Shown here: positions 53,716 to 62,238 of the stretch, piece after piece
How the letters are laid out: every line of letters starts with the position of its first letter
Position numbering within the stretch: the stretch's first letter is position 1
Source: Paracoccaceae bacterium
GTDB lineage: Bacteria > Pseudomonadota > Alphaproteobacteria > Rhodobacterales > Rhodobacteraceae
DNA: 64,000 nucleotides
NCBI GenBank assembly: GCA_030750975.1
Contig: JASMHC010000015.1
Coordinates: forward strand, 434,001 to 498,000
Direction of reading: 5' to 3'
The notes under the pieces: generated by a model
The model's database searches: none
The model's input: only the letters and a program-made list of their open reading frames with translations
What the model was told of the DNA's origin: nothing
Position numbers and translations under genes: made by a program

Positions 53716-54417
53716 CTACCGGAACGCCAGCCGCTTACCGACCTCGACCCCCTCGGGGCTGATCCGCGTGTCATAACACAACACCTCAACCCCGGCGGCC
53801 CGCGCCGCGTCAAACGCGGCGGCATAGGCCGGATCAATGTCAGCGGCCAGTCCCATCCGGTCACAATCGGTCCGCTGCACCAGATAGAACATCACCGCCC
53901 GATGCCCCTGATCAACCATCTTGGCCAGTTCCCCCAGATGCTTCGTGCCCCGTGCGGTCACACTGTCGGGAAATTCCGCCAAGCCTGACTGACGTGACAA
54001 TGTCACTGACTTCACCTCAATATAGGCATCCGCCAGCCCGTCCCCGCGCAGCAGGAAGTCAATCCGGCTGTTCTCGCCATACGTCTGCTCGGGCAACACG
54101 GTTGGATAATCCGCAAACTCCGGCACCTCACCGGCCAACAAAGCCGCCTTCAGCGCCCGATTGGGCACCGCCGTATCAACGCCTGTGAAATGCCCGTTCT
54201 CGTGATCCACCAGCCGCCAGCCGTATTTCAGCTTCTTCTTCGGATCGTCATTCGGCTCGACCCAGATTTTCATGCCTTCCCCGGTCAGCCCCATCATACT
54301 GCCGGGATTGGCGCAATGGGCCGTCACCTCGCGCCCGTCCGCAAGCTGAATATCCGCCAGAAAGCGTTTATAGCGACGGATCAGCCGGGCGGGGATCAAA
54401 GGGGTTTGAAACTGCAT
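53716..54417 (-). CDS. sfsA: DNA/RNA nuclease SfsA
   Basis: The 233 residues match SfsA: FLADIQLADGREVTAHCANP (N-terminal OB-fold-like part), GSMMGL, YGENSRIDFLLRGDG and AYIEVKSVTLSRQSGLAEFP (E-V-K nuclease core), then FPDSVTARGTKHLGELAKMV. SfsA was named for sugar fermentation stimulation but is a nuclease in recent family descriptions. The gene diverges from the MoCF-domain gene with 45 bases between. Confidence 0.92.
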   Translation of the reverse strand: MQFQTPLIPARLIRRYKRFLADIQLADGREVTAHCANPGSMMGLTGEGMKIWVEPNDDPKKKLKYGWRLVDHENGHFTGVDTAVPNRALKAALLAGEVPEFADYPTVLPEQTYGENSRIDFLLRGDGLADAYIEVKSVTLSRQSGLAEFPDSVTARGTKHLGELAKMVDQGHRAVMFYLVQRTDCDRMGLAADIDPAYAAAFDAARAAGVEVLCYDTRISPEGVEVGKRLAFR

Positions 54418-54462
54418 GGCTGGGGCCTATACCGTTGGCAGCATCCATTCAAGGAGAGCGCA

Positions 54463-55185
54463 ATGCCCAACCCCACCGCCGCCATGCTGGTGATCGGAGA
54501 CGAGATCCTCTCGGGCCGTACCCGCGACGCCAATATGCATTATCTGGCGGGGGAATTGACGAAAACGGGCATCGACCTGAAAGAGGTCCGCATGGTCTCT
54601 GACGACGCCCCTGCCATCATCGACGCGGTGCGGCAATTGTCCGGGGCCTACGACCATGTGTTCACAAGCGGCGGCATCGGACCGACCCATGACGACATCA
54701 CCGCAGATTGCATGGCCAAAGCCTTCGGCCAGTCCATCGACGTGCGCGACGATGCCCGCAGCCTGCTGGCCGATATGTATGAACGTACCGGCCGCGAGCT
54801 GAACGAGGCCCGCCTGCGCATGGCCCGTATCCCTGAACACGCGACCCTGATCGACAACCCTGTGTCCACCGCCCCCGGGTTTACCATCGAAAACGTCCAT
54901 GTCATGGCGGGCGTGCCGTCGGTGTTCAACGCCATGGTCGCCTCGGTCCTGCCAACCCTGACCGGGGGCAAAGCCTTGCTCAGCCAGTCCCTGACCATCA
55001 TGCGCGGCGAAGGCGATATAGCCGCCCCGCTGGCAAGGATCGCGGCGGATTATCCTCAGCTTAGCATCGGCTCCTACCCGTTCCAGCGCGATGGTGTGTT
55101 CGGTGCCCAGGTGGTGATCCGGGGCTTTGACGGCGCGATGGTGGACGAAGCGATCCTGCGTCTTGGAAGGACTTTTCCCGCATGA
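54463..55185 (+). CDS. Molybdopterin-binding (MoCF/CinA-N) domain protein
   Basis: A 240-residue protein with the N-terminal CinA/MoaB fold: AAMLVIGDEILSGRTRDANM and HVFTSGGIGPTHDDITADCM, the conserved G-G-x-G-P-T-x-D-D loop. It lacks the C-terminal deamidase domain of full CinA. Related single-domain proteins have been linked to nucleotide salvage (ADP-ribose pyrophosphatase) or molybdenum cofactor; neither is proven here. The start at 54463 follows AAGGAGAG. The next gene overlaps by 4 bases. Confidence 0.85.
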   Translation: MPNPTAAMLVIGDEILSGRTRDANMHYLAGELTKTGIDLKEVRMVSDDAPAIIDAVRQLSGAYDHVFTSGGIGPTHDDITADCMAKAFGQSIDVRDDARSLLADMYERTGRELNEARLRMARIPEHATLIDNPVSTAPGFTIENVHVMAGVPSVFNAMVASVLPTLTGGKALLSQSLTIMRGEGDIAAPLARIAADYPQLSIGSYPFQRDGVFGAQVVIRGFDGAMVDEAILRLGRTFPA

Positions 55186-55901
55186 TGCCCGACGCCCATA
55201 CCCTTTATGATGTGATCGACCATACCTGGCCCGCGGCCCGCAGTCTGAAAACCGGCCCGTTCCTTCTGCGCGACGGGCAGGGCGGCGGCAAACGGGTTTC
55301 GGCGGCAACCAGTTTGCGCACAGACTGGACACAGGCCGATCTGGATGCGGCCGAACAGGGCATGCGTGATCTGGGCCAATCCTGCCTTTTCATGATCCGC
55401 GAAGGCGATCAGCGGCTGGACGATACGCTTGGGGAACGCGGCTATCATATTGTGGATCCCGTGGTGATGTACTGCATCCCCGTCGCGGCCCTGTCCGGCA
55501 ATATCCCGCCCCGTGTCAGCACCTTCGAGATCTGGCGCCCGCTGGCCATCGGCTTTGATATCTGGGCCGCCGGCGGTATCGGCCCGGCCCGCTGGGATGT
55601 GATGGAACGCGCCGGGGGTCCGAAAACCTCGATCCTGGGACGCTGGAACGACAGCCCCGCCGGGGTGGGCTTTGTCGCCATCCATGACGGGATCGCAATG
55701 ATGCATGCGCTGGAAATCCTGCCGCATCAGCGCCGTCAGGGCATGGCCGAAAAAATGATCGCCCGCGCCGCCATCTGGGCCGAGCGCAACAACGCCAGCC
55801 ATATCAGCGCCGTCTGCACCCTGGCAAATGACGCTGCGAACAAACTTTATTCCAAGCTGGGCATGACCGTTGTGGGCCACTACCATTATCGCCAGAAATG
55901 A
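55182..55901 (+). CDS. GNAT-family N-acetyltransferase
   Basis: A 239-residue acetyltransferase. The acetyl-CoA loop is MHALEILPHQRRQGMAEKMIARAA (R-R-x-G-x-A), followed by ISAVCTLANDAANKLYSKLGM, the N-x-x-A-x-x-x-Y-x-x-x-G segment. The first half, about 130 residues, is unlike simple GNATs and may be a second, degenerate GNAT domain. The substrate is unknown. It overlaps the MoCF gene by 4 bases, so the two are cotranscribed. Confidence 0.85.
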   Translation: MMPDAHTLYDVIDHTWPAARSLKTGPFLLRDGQGGGKRVSAATSLRTDWTQADLDAAEQGMRDLGQSCLFMIREGDQRLDDTLGERGYHIVDPVVMYCIPVAALSGNIPPRVSTFEIWRPLAIGFDIWAAGGIGPARWDVMERAGGPKTSILGRWNDSPAGVGFVAIHDGIAMMHALEILPHQRRQGMAEKMIARAAIWAERNNASHISAVCTLANDAANKLYSKLGMTVVGHYHYRQK

Positions 55902-55911
55902 CGAGGACCCC

Positions 55912-56481
55912 ATGACCGACACAAGAATCACCGCGCTCGATCTGCCGATGGTCGATCCGCTTCCGCAGGCGACCCAAAAGTATTTCGATATCTGTCAGGA
56001 CAAACTGGGGATGATCCCCAATGTGCTGCAAGCCTATGCCTTCGACATCGACAAGCTGAACGCCTTTACCGCGATGTATAACGACCTGATGCTGGGCGAT
56101 AGCGGGTTGTCCAAGCTAGAGCGTGAAATGATCGCCGTCGTCGTCTCGTCGATCAACAAATGCTTCTATTGCCTGACCGCCCATGGGCAGGCCGTCCGCG
56201 CCTTGTCGGGCGATCCGGTGCTGGGTGAAATGCTGGTGATGAACTACCGCGCCGCTGATCTGGACCCGCGCCAGAAAGCGATGCTGGATTTCGCCGAGAA
56301 AGTCACCGAGGCCAGCCACAAGATCGAGGAAAGCGACCGCCAGGCCCTGCGCGACGTTGGGTTCACAGACCGCGACATCTGGGACATCGCCAGCGTCGCC
56401 GGATTTTACAACATGTCAAACCGCGTCGCCTCGGCCACCGATCAAAGGCCCAACAACGAATATCACGCCCTGAACAGATAA
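55912..56481 (+). CDS. AhpD-like carboxymuconolactone decarboxylase-family peroxidase
   Basis: A 189-residue protein with the AhpD-type motif INKCFYCLTAHGQAVRALSG (C-x-x-C-x-x-x-H), the redox cysteines of the alkylhydroperoxidase family. The layout matches the peroxidase-related group TIGR01926. It should reduce peroxides with a thiol donor in the cytoplasm. The ATG at 55912 follows GACGAGGA and lies 10 bases after the GNAT stop, so it is the third gene of this small operon. Confidence 0.87.
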   Translation: MTDTRITALDLPMVDPLPQATQKYFDICQDKLGMIPNVLQAYAFDIDKLNAFTAMYNDLMLGDSGLSKLEREMIAVVVSSINKCFYCLTAHGQAVRALSGDPVLGEMLVMNYRAADLDPRQKAMLDFAEKVTEASHKIEESDRQALRDVGFTDRDIWDIASVAGFYNMSNRVASATDQRPNNEYHALNR

Positions 56482-56537
56482 GGCGTGCCCCTGCGGCAGC
56501 AGGGGCCGTGTCAGGCCTGCGTAAGCGCGATCAACCC

Positions 56538-57467
56538 TTACGTCCCTGCCGCAACCGCTTCGGCCAAATCAAATCCGTTCAGCGTGGCCACATAATCGGC
56601 CAGCACGGGCAGGTAATCTTCGCCCCCGCCATGGGCATTGGCATAGGTGTAATACTGCTTCGCCGCCGCCGACATCAGCCCCATGACCCCCGCATCGGCG
56701 GCCATCTGGTGGGCATAGCTGATATCTTTCAGCGCATTGGCCAACGCGAATTTATGGGCATTGGGATCGCGTTCGACCGATCCTTTGGTGAAGGTCTCGA
56801 AGAACCCGCTGCCCATGCGGCTTGGGCCGATCACCTCTTGGAAGATTTGCGGGGAAATTCCCGACTTCGCACTCATCGACAAGGCTTCGGCGTATAGGGC
56901 GCCATAGCTCATGGCAAGGAAGTTCATCACCAGCTTCATCCGGTGGCCACTGCCGATCGGACCGATATGTCTGATGGTGCCCGCCCAGCAGTCAATGATC
57001 GGCGTGACGGCTTCGACCGTTTCGGGATCGCCGCCCAGCATGGCGTCAACGGTTCCTTCCTCGGCTTCCTTCGGGGTGCGCCCAAGCGGAGCGTCGATCA
57101 TCTTCATCCCCTTCGCACTCAGCGCCTCGGCCAGTTCGACGGTTGATGCCGGCAGCGCCGTTGATGTGTCGATGACGATCAGCCCCTCTTTGGCGTTTTC
57201 CAGAATGCCTCCCGCGCCGCGTATCACCTCTTCCACCAGCTTGCTGTTTGGCAGGCACAGGTGGACCACATCGCAATTGGCGACCATCTCGGCAACCGAC
57301 GACGCTTCATGCGCGCCCTTGCCGACCAGACTGTCGACGCGCACGCGGTTGCGGTTGCCCTTGATCCAAAGATCATATCCGCCGGCCAGGATATTCTTGG
57401 CCAGACCATGCCCCATGAAGCCGACACCGATAAATCCGATTACGGGTTTGCTGTTGTCTTTGGTCAT
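56538..57467 (-). CDS. 3-Hydroxyisobutyrate dehydrogenase-family NAD(P) oxidoreductase
   Basis: A 309-residue beta-hydroxyacid dehydrogenase. The dinucleotide motif VIGFIGVGFMGHGLAKNIL is at the N-terminus, the substrate-binding segment is LGRTPKEAEEGTVDAMLGGD (the DAPLGRT core), and the catalytic Lys lies in GSGHRMKLVMNFLAMSYGAL. Members act on 3-hydroxyisobutyrate, tartronate semialdehyde and similar acids; which one is not visible. It has its own promoter region with an inverted repeat at 57535-57547. Confidence 0.87.
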   Translation of the reverse strand: MTKDNSKPVIGFIGVGFMGHGLAKNILAGGYDLWIKGNRNRVRVDSLVGKGAHEASSVAEMVANCDVVHLCLPNSKLVEEVIRGAGGILENAKEGLIVIDTSTALPASTVELAEALSAKGMKMIDAPLGRTPKEAEEGTVDAMLGGDPETVEAVTPIIDCWAGTIRHIGPIGSGHRMKLVMNFLAMSYGALYAEALSMSAKSGISPQIFQEVIGPSRMGSGFFETFTKGSVERDPNAHKFALANALKDISYAHQMAADAGVMGLMSAAAKQYYTYANAHGGGEDYLPVLADYVATLNGFDLAEAVAAGT

Positions 57468-57534
57468 GGTGATCTCCTGTCTCGGGGTTGGAATTCGGGG
57501 CGATTATGGCCCAAACATTCCGATAATGGAACAT

Positions 57535-57547
57535 TAACACATTGTTA
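57535..57547 (-). promoter_or_regulatory. Inverted repeat before the hydroxyacid dehydrogenase gene
   Basis: TAACA-CAT-TGTTA is a perfect inverted repeat about 70 bases before the start codon. Farther upstream CATTTGTA (57565-57572) and TACAAATG (57593-57600) form another pair. One or both could be operators; the regulator is unknown. Confidence 0.35.
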
Positions 57548-57603
57548 GGATTTGCCGAGGGGGGCATTTGTAGCGTTTCGCTGTACAAATTTTACAAATG
57601 TCA

Positions 57604-58170
57604 TCAAACACGCGCGGCGCGAAGGATCGAAATGCGGGTGTCGCCGTATTTGCGTTGATCCAGCAGATCGAGCCTTTCAGGCAGTTCGATTTCGGCGCTG
57701 TCTTCCCAAACGATCAGCGCATTTTTGGCCACCCAGCCGCCGTCCATTGCCGCGCCAATCGCCTTTTCGCCCAGCCCTTTGCCATAAGGGGGATCAAGGA
57801 AAATCAGGTCGAAAGGCTGGTCCTTGTTTATACCTAACCGTCTGACATCATTGCGAAAAATACGGGTTTCCGCTTCGGCGCGACAGATACCGACATTCTG
57901 CCGGATCAGGCTTTGCGCCTTTCTGCCGTCATCCACAAAGGACACATGCGCCGCCCCGCGCGACAGCGCTTCCAGCCCCAGCGCCCCCGTCCCTGCAAAC
58001 AGGTCCAAAACGCGCGAGCCGGTGATCGGGTCATCATAGGCCCCGCCCGCTAACACATTGAAAAGGCTTTCTCTTATCCGATCCGTCGTCGGTCTCAGAT
58101 GCGCCCCGGCATCGCCTTTCCCGACGCTCGCCAAGGCCCTTCCGCGAAAATCTCCGGCAATGATCCTCAC
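57604..58170 (-). CDS. rsmD: 16S rRNA (guanine(966)-N2)-methyltransferase RsmD
   Basis: Methylates G966 of 16S rRNA in the small subunit. The 188 residues contain the SAM motif VLDLFAGTGALGLEALSRGA and the catalytic LIFLDPPYGKGLGEKA (D-P-P-Y). The N-terminal MRIIAGDFRGRAL and HLRPTTDRIRESLFN are family hallmarks. It begins 4 bases inside the stop of the ferredoxin reductase gene upstream, so both are one transcript. Confidence 0.95.
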   Translation of the reverse strand: MRIIAGDFRGRALASVGKGDAGAHLRPTTDRIRESLFNVLAGGAYDDPITGSRVLDLFAGTGALGLEALSRGAAHVSFVDDGRKAQSLIRQNVGICRAEAETRIFRNDVRRLGINKDQPFDLIFLDPPYGKGLGEKAIGAAMDGGWVAKNALIVWEDSAEIELPERLDLLDQRKYGDTRISILRAARV

Positions 58171-59372
58171 GCTTTCAGCAGCGCTTTCAGGTCCGTCGCC
58201 GGGTCAGCAACCGCCTCAGGATCGGGCGTCTTGCCCGCTTCGATCAGCCGCTTGCCCACCATATAGGCCCGCGGATCGTTCATCGCGTCAAGCGCAAGAA
58301 GGTGATTTTCTTTGTAATACCAATAAGATACACTTCCATCCCCTTCGCGCGTGATGACCGTATCATACCCTGTGTTCAGCCCGGCGATTTGCAGTTTGCA
58401 GTCATATTGATCCGACCAGAACCAGGGTTTGGCGGTATAGTCCTTTTCCGCCCCCATAATGTTATCTGCCACCAATTCGGCCTGATCAATGGCGTTGCCG
58501 ACACTTTCCAGTCTGATCCGTTCACCCTTGAAAGGGAACGACGCACAATCCCCCGCAGCCCAGATATTCGGGTCCGATGTTTGGCCCTTACTGTTTGTTT
58601 TTATTCCATTTTCCAGCTCAACCCCGGCCATTTCCGCCAGCGAGGTGGCCGGTGTGATACCAACCCCGACAATAACGAAATCCACCTCAAGTTCGGCCCC
58701 ATCCGTCAGTTTCGCCCCGCTGACGCGGCCCTCTCCGGTCAGGTGGTCCAATCCGACACCTTCGCGCAGATCAACCCCGTGGGCGCGGTGTAACTGTCTG
58801 AAAAAGCCAGAGGTTTCAGGCGAGGCCACCCTTTGCAAAATGCGATCCGCCATTTCGACCAGCGTCACGTTCAGGCCCTTCTTGGCCGCCACCGCCGCCG
58901 CCTCAAGCCCGATATAGCCACCCCCAATGATCAGAACGCTTGCATCCTTGCGAAACTCAGGCGCCATGTCATCGACATCTTTCAGGGTGCGGACCGTATA
59001 AACCCCATCCAGCGCCCCCCCGATCGCTTTGGGCAAACGGCGCGGGTCCGAGCCGGTGGTCAGCACCAGTTCATCGTAAGAAATCGTTTGTTCCCCAACT
59101 GTTACAGTCTTCAAGACGCGATCGACGCCGGTTACTTTCGCACCTGTCATCAGGGTGATGTCATTGTCCGAATAAAAACTCTCGGGCCGCAGATACAGCC
59201 TTTCAAGCTCCATCTCGCCCAGCAGATAGGCCTTCGACAAGGGCGGGCGCTGATAGGGTGGGACGGGTTCTTCGCCGATCAGGGTAAGACCACCGGTGAA
59301 GCCGCTATTACGCAGTTTCGCCACCAAAGACGCGCCAGCCTGGCCCGCCCCGATCACCACGACATCTTTCAT
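58167..59372 (-). CDS. FAD-dependent ferredoxin reductase-type oxidoreductase
   Basis: A 401-residue flavoprotein. The N-terminal FAD loop is DVVVIGAGQAGASLVAKLRN, the NAD loop is VLIIGGGYIGLEAAAVAAKK, and PNIWAAGDCASF is the second FAD motif. The layout matches the ferredoxin/rhodocoxin reductase group that feeds electrons to small iron-sulfur proteins or P450s; no ferredoxin or P450 gene is visible nearby. The region YDCKLQIAGLNTGYD holds the C-terminal domain. The gene is divergent from the peroxiredoxin. Confidence 0.86.
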   Translation of the reverse strand: MKDVVVIGAGQAGASLVAKLRNSGFTGGLTLIGEEPVPPYQRPPLSKAYLLGEMELERLYLRPESFYSDNDITLMTGAKVTGVDRVLKTVTVGEQTISYDELVLTTGSDPRRLPKAIGGALDGVYTVRTLKDVDDMAPEFRKDASVLIIGGGYIGLEAAAVAAKKGLNVTLVEMADRILQRVASPETSGFFRQLHRAHGVDLREGVGLDHLTGEGRVSGAKLTDGAELEVDFVIVGVGITPATSLAEMAGVELENGIKTNSKGQTSDPNIWAAGDCASFPFKGERIRLESVGNAIDQAELVADNIMGAEKDYTAKPWFWSDQYDCKLQIAGLNTGYDTVITREGDGSVSYWYYKENHLLALDAMNDPRAYMVGKRLIEAGKTPDPEAVADPATDLKALLKA

Positions 59373-59448
59373 GTATTTTCCCCTTTTGGCATTGCCTCTT
59401 CAGACGCAAGGTCTAGGTTTTCGAAACAGGAATCACATGGAGCAGGAA

Positions 59449-59937
59449 ATGACAATTACGGTCGGCGATAAAGTGCCATTCACGACATTTCTGAAATTGG
59501 GCGCAGACGGAATTGAACAAATCAACGGCGAAGCCCTGTTTTCCGGTCGCAAGGTGGTGATTTTCGGCCTGCCGGGGGCGTTCACGCCGACCTGCGACAG
59601 CGCCCACGTGCCCAGCTTTATGCGCGTTGCCGATGATCTGCGCGCCAAGGGTGTGGACGAGCTTGTCTGCGTGGCGGTCAACGATCCCTGGGTGATGGGG
59701 GCCTGGGGCCACAGCACCGGGGGCGTTGCGGCTGGCATCACCTTTTTGTCGGACCCGCAAAGCGAATTTGCCGAAGGGATCGACATGATCCTTGATGTGC
59801 CCGCCACAGGCTTTGTGCGCCGCATGAAGCGGTTCTCGATGATTGTCGAGGACGGAACCGTCACGGCCTTCAACCCGGAAATCGCCCGCGGCGTGTGCGA
59901 GGTTTCGGGCGGAGAAACGCTTTTGGCCCAGCTTTGA
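59449..59937 (+). CDS. Peroxiredoxin, Prx5 (AhpC/TSA, redoxin) family
   Basis: A 162-residue thiol peroxidase. The peroxidatic cysteine is in PGAFTPTCDSAHVPSF, and the strand VVIFGLPG precedes it. Residues DPWVMGAWG match the Prx5 branch. There is no second conserved cysteine of the 2-Cys type near the end, apart from VCEVSG, so glutathione or glutaredoxin may be the reductant. The ATG at 59449 follows GGAGCAGGAA. It ends 4 bases before the convergent aminotransferase gene. Confidence 0.9.
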   Translation: MTITVGDKVPFTTFLKLGADGIEQINGEALFSGRKVVIFGLPGAFTPTCDSAHVPSFMRVADDLRAKGVDELVCVAVNDPWVMGAWGHSTGGVAAGITFLSDPQSEFAEGIDMILDVPATGFVRRMKRFSMIVEDGTVTAFNPEIARGVCEVSGGETLLAQL

Positions 59938-59941
59938 AGCC

Positions 59942-61339
59942 TCAGGACATGGCTTTCAGCATGTCCTGATCTTTCAGCTGCGCATAGGTTTCATCCAAGG
60001 CAATCCGCGCACGGGCAATCAACGTGTCAATTTCTTCGGGCCTGATCACCAAGGGCGGGGCGATGACCATGCGATCCCCCACATGGCGCATCACCAGATT
60101 GTTGGCAAAGCACCGTTCGCGGCACATCAGGCCAACGGTTCCCGCCTCGGACGCGAATTTGGCGCGGCTTTGCTTGTGCGGGGTCAAAGCGATCGAGCCC
60201 ATCAGCCCGACCAGCCTGGCTTCGCCGACCATTGGGTGGTCTGTCAGTTCTGACCATTTCTCGGCCAGATAGGGCGCCGCCGTATCGCGGACATGGCCGA
60301 CGACGTTTTCCTCTTCCATGATGCGGAGGTTTTCCAGCGCCACTGCCGCGGCGACAGGATGGCCGGAATAGGTATAGCCATGGGCAAACTCGCCTTCGGC
60401 GATCACACCGGCGACCTCGTCACTGACGACCGAGCCGCCAATGGGTGCATAGCCCGAAGACAGGCCCTTGGCGATGGTCATAATGTCGGGGCGGATGTTC
60501 ATTGTCTGGCTGCCGAACCAGTTGCCGGTGCGCCCGAAGCCGCAGATCACCTCGTCGGCGATCAGCAGGATGTCGTACTTGTCGCAAATGCGCTGGATTT
60601 CGGGCCAATAGGTATCCGGCGCGACGATCACGCCGCCCGCACCCTGCACGGGTTCAGCGATAAAGGCGGCCACGCGGTCTTCGCCCAGGGCCAGAATGGC
60701 TTTCTCAAGCTCTTGCGCCCGCTGCAAACCGAATTTCTCGGGCGTCATGTCGCCACCTTCTGCCCACCAATCGGGTTGGTCGATATGGTGGATGTCGGGT
60801 ATCGGCATGCCGCCTTGCGCGTGGATGCCCTTCATCCCACCCAGGCTGCCAGAGCCTACGGACGAGCCGTGATAGGCGTTCCAGCGGCTGATGATGACGG
60901 ATTTCTCGGGTTTGCCTTTCATCGACCAGTAATGGCGTACCATGCGCAGGTTGGTGTCGTTGGCCTCGGATCCCGAACCGGCAAAGAAGACGTGGTTCAG
61001 ATCGCCCGGGGCCAGTTCCGCGATTTTCGCCGCCAGCGCGATGGCCGGAACATGGGTGGTCTGAAAGAAGGTGTTGTAATAGGGCAGTTCGCGCATCTGA
61101 CGGGCGGCCACATCGGCCAGCTCTTCGCGGCCATAGCCGATATTGACGCACCACAGGCCCGCCATGCCGTCAAGGATTTCGTGGCCGTCGCTATCGGTCA
61201 GGGTCACGCCGCTGGCGCGGGTGATAACGCGCGCACCTTTCGCCGCCAGCTCGGCATTGGCGGTGAACGGATGCATGTGGTGGGCAGCGTCCAGAGCCTG
61301 AAGTTCAGAGGTGGGCAAGTGGTTTGAAATCTGGGTCAT
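59942..61339 (-). CDS. Polyamine (putrescine/spermidine)-pyruvate aminotransferase, SpuC-like
   Basis: A 465-residue class III PLP aminotransferase. It has GLWCVNIGYGREELADVA, VFFAGSGSEANDTNLRMVRH, GRTGNWFGSQTMNIRPDI and the PLP Lys in TIAKGLSSGYAPIGG. From memory these match Pseudomonas SpuC, which transfers the amino group of putrescine to pyruvate. Its place beside a GntR regulator and polyamine ABC genes supports that substrate. Other omega-aminotransferases of the family accept beta-alanine or taurine, so the name is probable, not certain. Confidence 0.84.
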   Translation of the reverse strand: MTQISNHLPTSELQALDAAHHMHPFTANAELAAKGARVITRASGVTLTDSDGHEILDGMAGLWCVNIGYGREELADVAARQMRELPYYNTFFQTTHVPAIALAAKIAELAPGDLNHVFFAGSGSEANDTNLRMVRHYWSMKGKPEKSVIISRWNAYHGSSVGSGSLGGMKGIHAQGGMPIPDIHHIDQPDWWAEGGDMTPEKFGLQRAQELEKAILALGEDRVAAFIAEPVQGAGGVIVAPDTYWPEIQRICDKYDILLIADEVICGFGRTGNWFGSQTMNIRPDIMTIAKGLSSGYAPIGGSVVSDEVAGVIAEGEFAHGYTYSGHPVAAAVALENLRIMEEENVVGHVRDTAAPYLAEKWSELTDHPMVGEARLVGLMGSIALTPHKQSRAKFASEAGTVGLMCRERCFANNLVMRHVGDRMVIAPPLVIRPEEIDTLIARARIALDETYAQLKDQDMLKAMS

Positions 61340-61378
61340 AATGGGGCCTCAATAGCGATGAGCTGTGTTTGCCTCAGA

Positions 61379-61390
61379 ATATGATCAAAT
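61379..61390 (-). promoter_or_regulatory. Putative GntR operator before the aminotransferase gene
   Basis: ATATGATCAAAT has a TGATCA core and one mismatch from the perfect palindrome ATTTGATCAAAT found in the potF promoter (62185-62196). It lies 40-51 bases before the aminotransferase start, where a repressor or activator could act. Confidence 0.5.
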
Positions 61391-61408
61391 TTTTTGCTGT
61401 CAATCGAA

Positions 61409-62071
61409 TCAATCGACAGACTTGTTTTCCGTCAGGTTACGTTTGACCTGTTCCATCCCCTGAACCACATCATCGCGGATCGCATTGGCGGCCGCGTGGG
61501 CATCTCCGGCCCGCATGGCGGACAGGCATTGCTTGTGAAGATCAGGCAGGCTTTGCGTGCCCAGCCTGCCGCAGATCACCCTGAGAGACGGACCGAACCG
61601 AAGCCACATGCTGTCGGCCAAACCGACCAGAATCGGTGCATCCGCCAGATCATAAAGGTTGGCATGAAATTCGTAATTCTTCTTGAGATAACGGTGGATG
61701 TCCCCGGATTCGATCGCCTGATCAAGCTCGGCGTCGATAACCTCGAGCCTGTCGATGTCTTCCGGCGTGGCTTTTTGCGTTGCCAGTATGATCAATTGCG
61801 GCTCAATCGCTTGCCGTGCAAAGATTAATTCGTTGATGTTGTCCTTTGAAAGTGTTGGCACCGTGACCCGGCGATTGCCCTGAAAAACCAGAGCGCCTTC
61901 GGAAATCAGGCGGCGCAGCGCCTCGCGCACCGGGGTCATGCCTGCATTCAGTTCGACCGTCAGCCCCTGAATGGTCACGGCCTGTCCGGGAATCAGATCA
62001 CCGAATAGGATCAGTTCGCGCAACTGATGATAGACGACTTCATGGGCCGGTTTTGAGGCAGTCGAGTGCAT
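61409..62071 (-). CDS. GntR-family regulator with FCD domain
   Basis: A 220-residue regulator. The N-terminal winged helix reads EVVYHQLRELILFGDLIPGQ and LNAGMTPVREALRRLISEG, the typical GntR recognition motif. The all-helical FCD effector domain (about 85-215) includes IEPQLIILATQ and YEFHANLYDLADAPIL, where His and Asp could bind a metal-carboxylate ligand. The gene lies between the aminotransferase and potF and diverges from the latter, so polyamine metabolites are likely effectors. The ATG at 62071 has no strong ribosome site; no better start is visible. Confidence 0.87.
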   Translation of the reverse strand: MHSTASKPAHEVVYHQLRELILFGDLIPGQAVTIQGLTVELNAGMTPVREALRRLISEGALVFQGNRRVTVPTLSKDNINELIFARQAIEPQLIILATQKATPEDIDRLEVIDAELDQAIESGDIHRYLKKNYEFHANLYDLADAPILVGLADSMWLRFGPSLRVICGRLGTQSLPDLHKQCLSAMRAGDAHAAANAIRDDVVQGMEQVKRNLTENKSVD

Positions 62072-62184
62072 AAAGAATGTACCGTTCACAGGGTTTCGTA
62101 ATTTTATATCCGCAACAATGCATTCGATCCCTTGCGAGATCAACAGAGGCGTGAAAACATTTATTTGTTGCCATGCGATGCAAA

Positions 62185-62196
62185 ATTTGATCAAAT
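62185..62196 (+). promoter_or_regulatory. Putative GntR operator in the gntR-potF intergenic region
   Basis: ATTTGATCAAAT is a perfect 12-base palindrome, 43 bases before potF and 114 before gntR. A near copy lies before the aminotransferase gene (61379-61390). A small hairpin AGAGG-AAAA-CCTCT (62206-62219) follows near the potF transcript start. Confidence 0.55.
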
Positions 62197-62238
62197 ATTG
62201 GCAGTAGAGGAAAACCTCTGTCTAACGGGAGACGACAT

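Noticed and set aside
54427-55332. A 301-codon minus-strand open frame opposite the MoCF-domain gene
   Set aside because: Shadow of the plus-strand gene, which has the conserved G-G-x-G-P-T-x-D-D loop.
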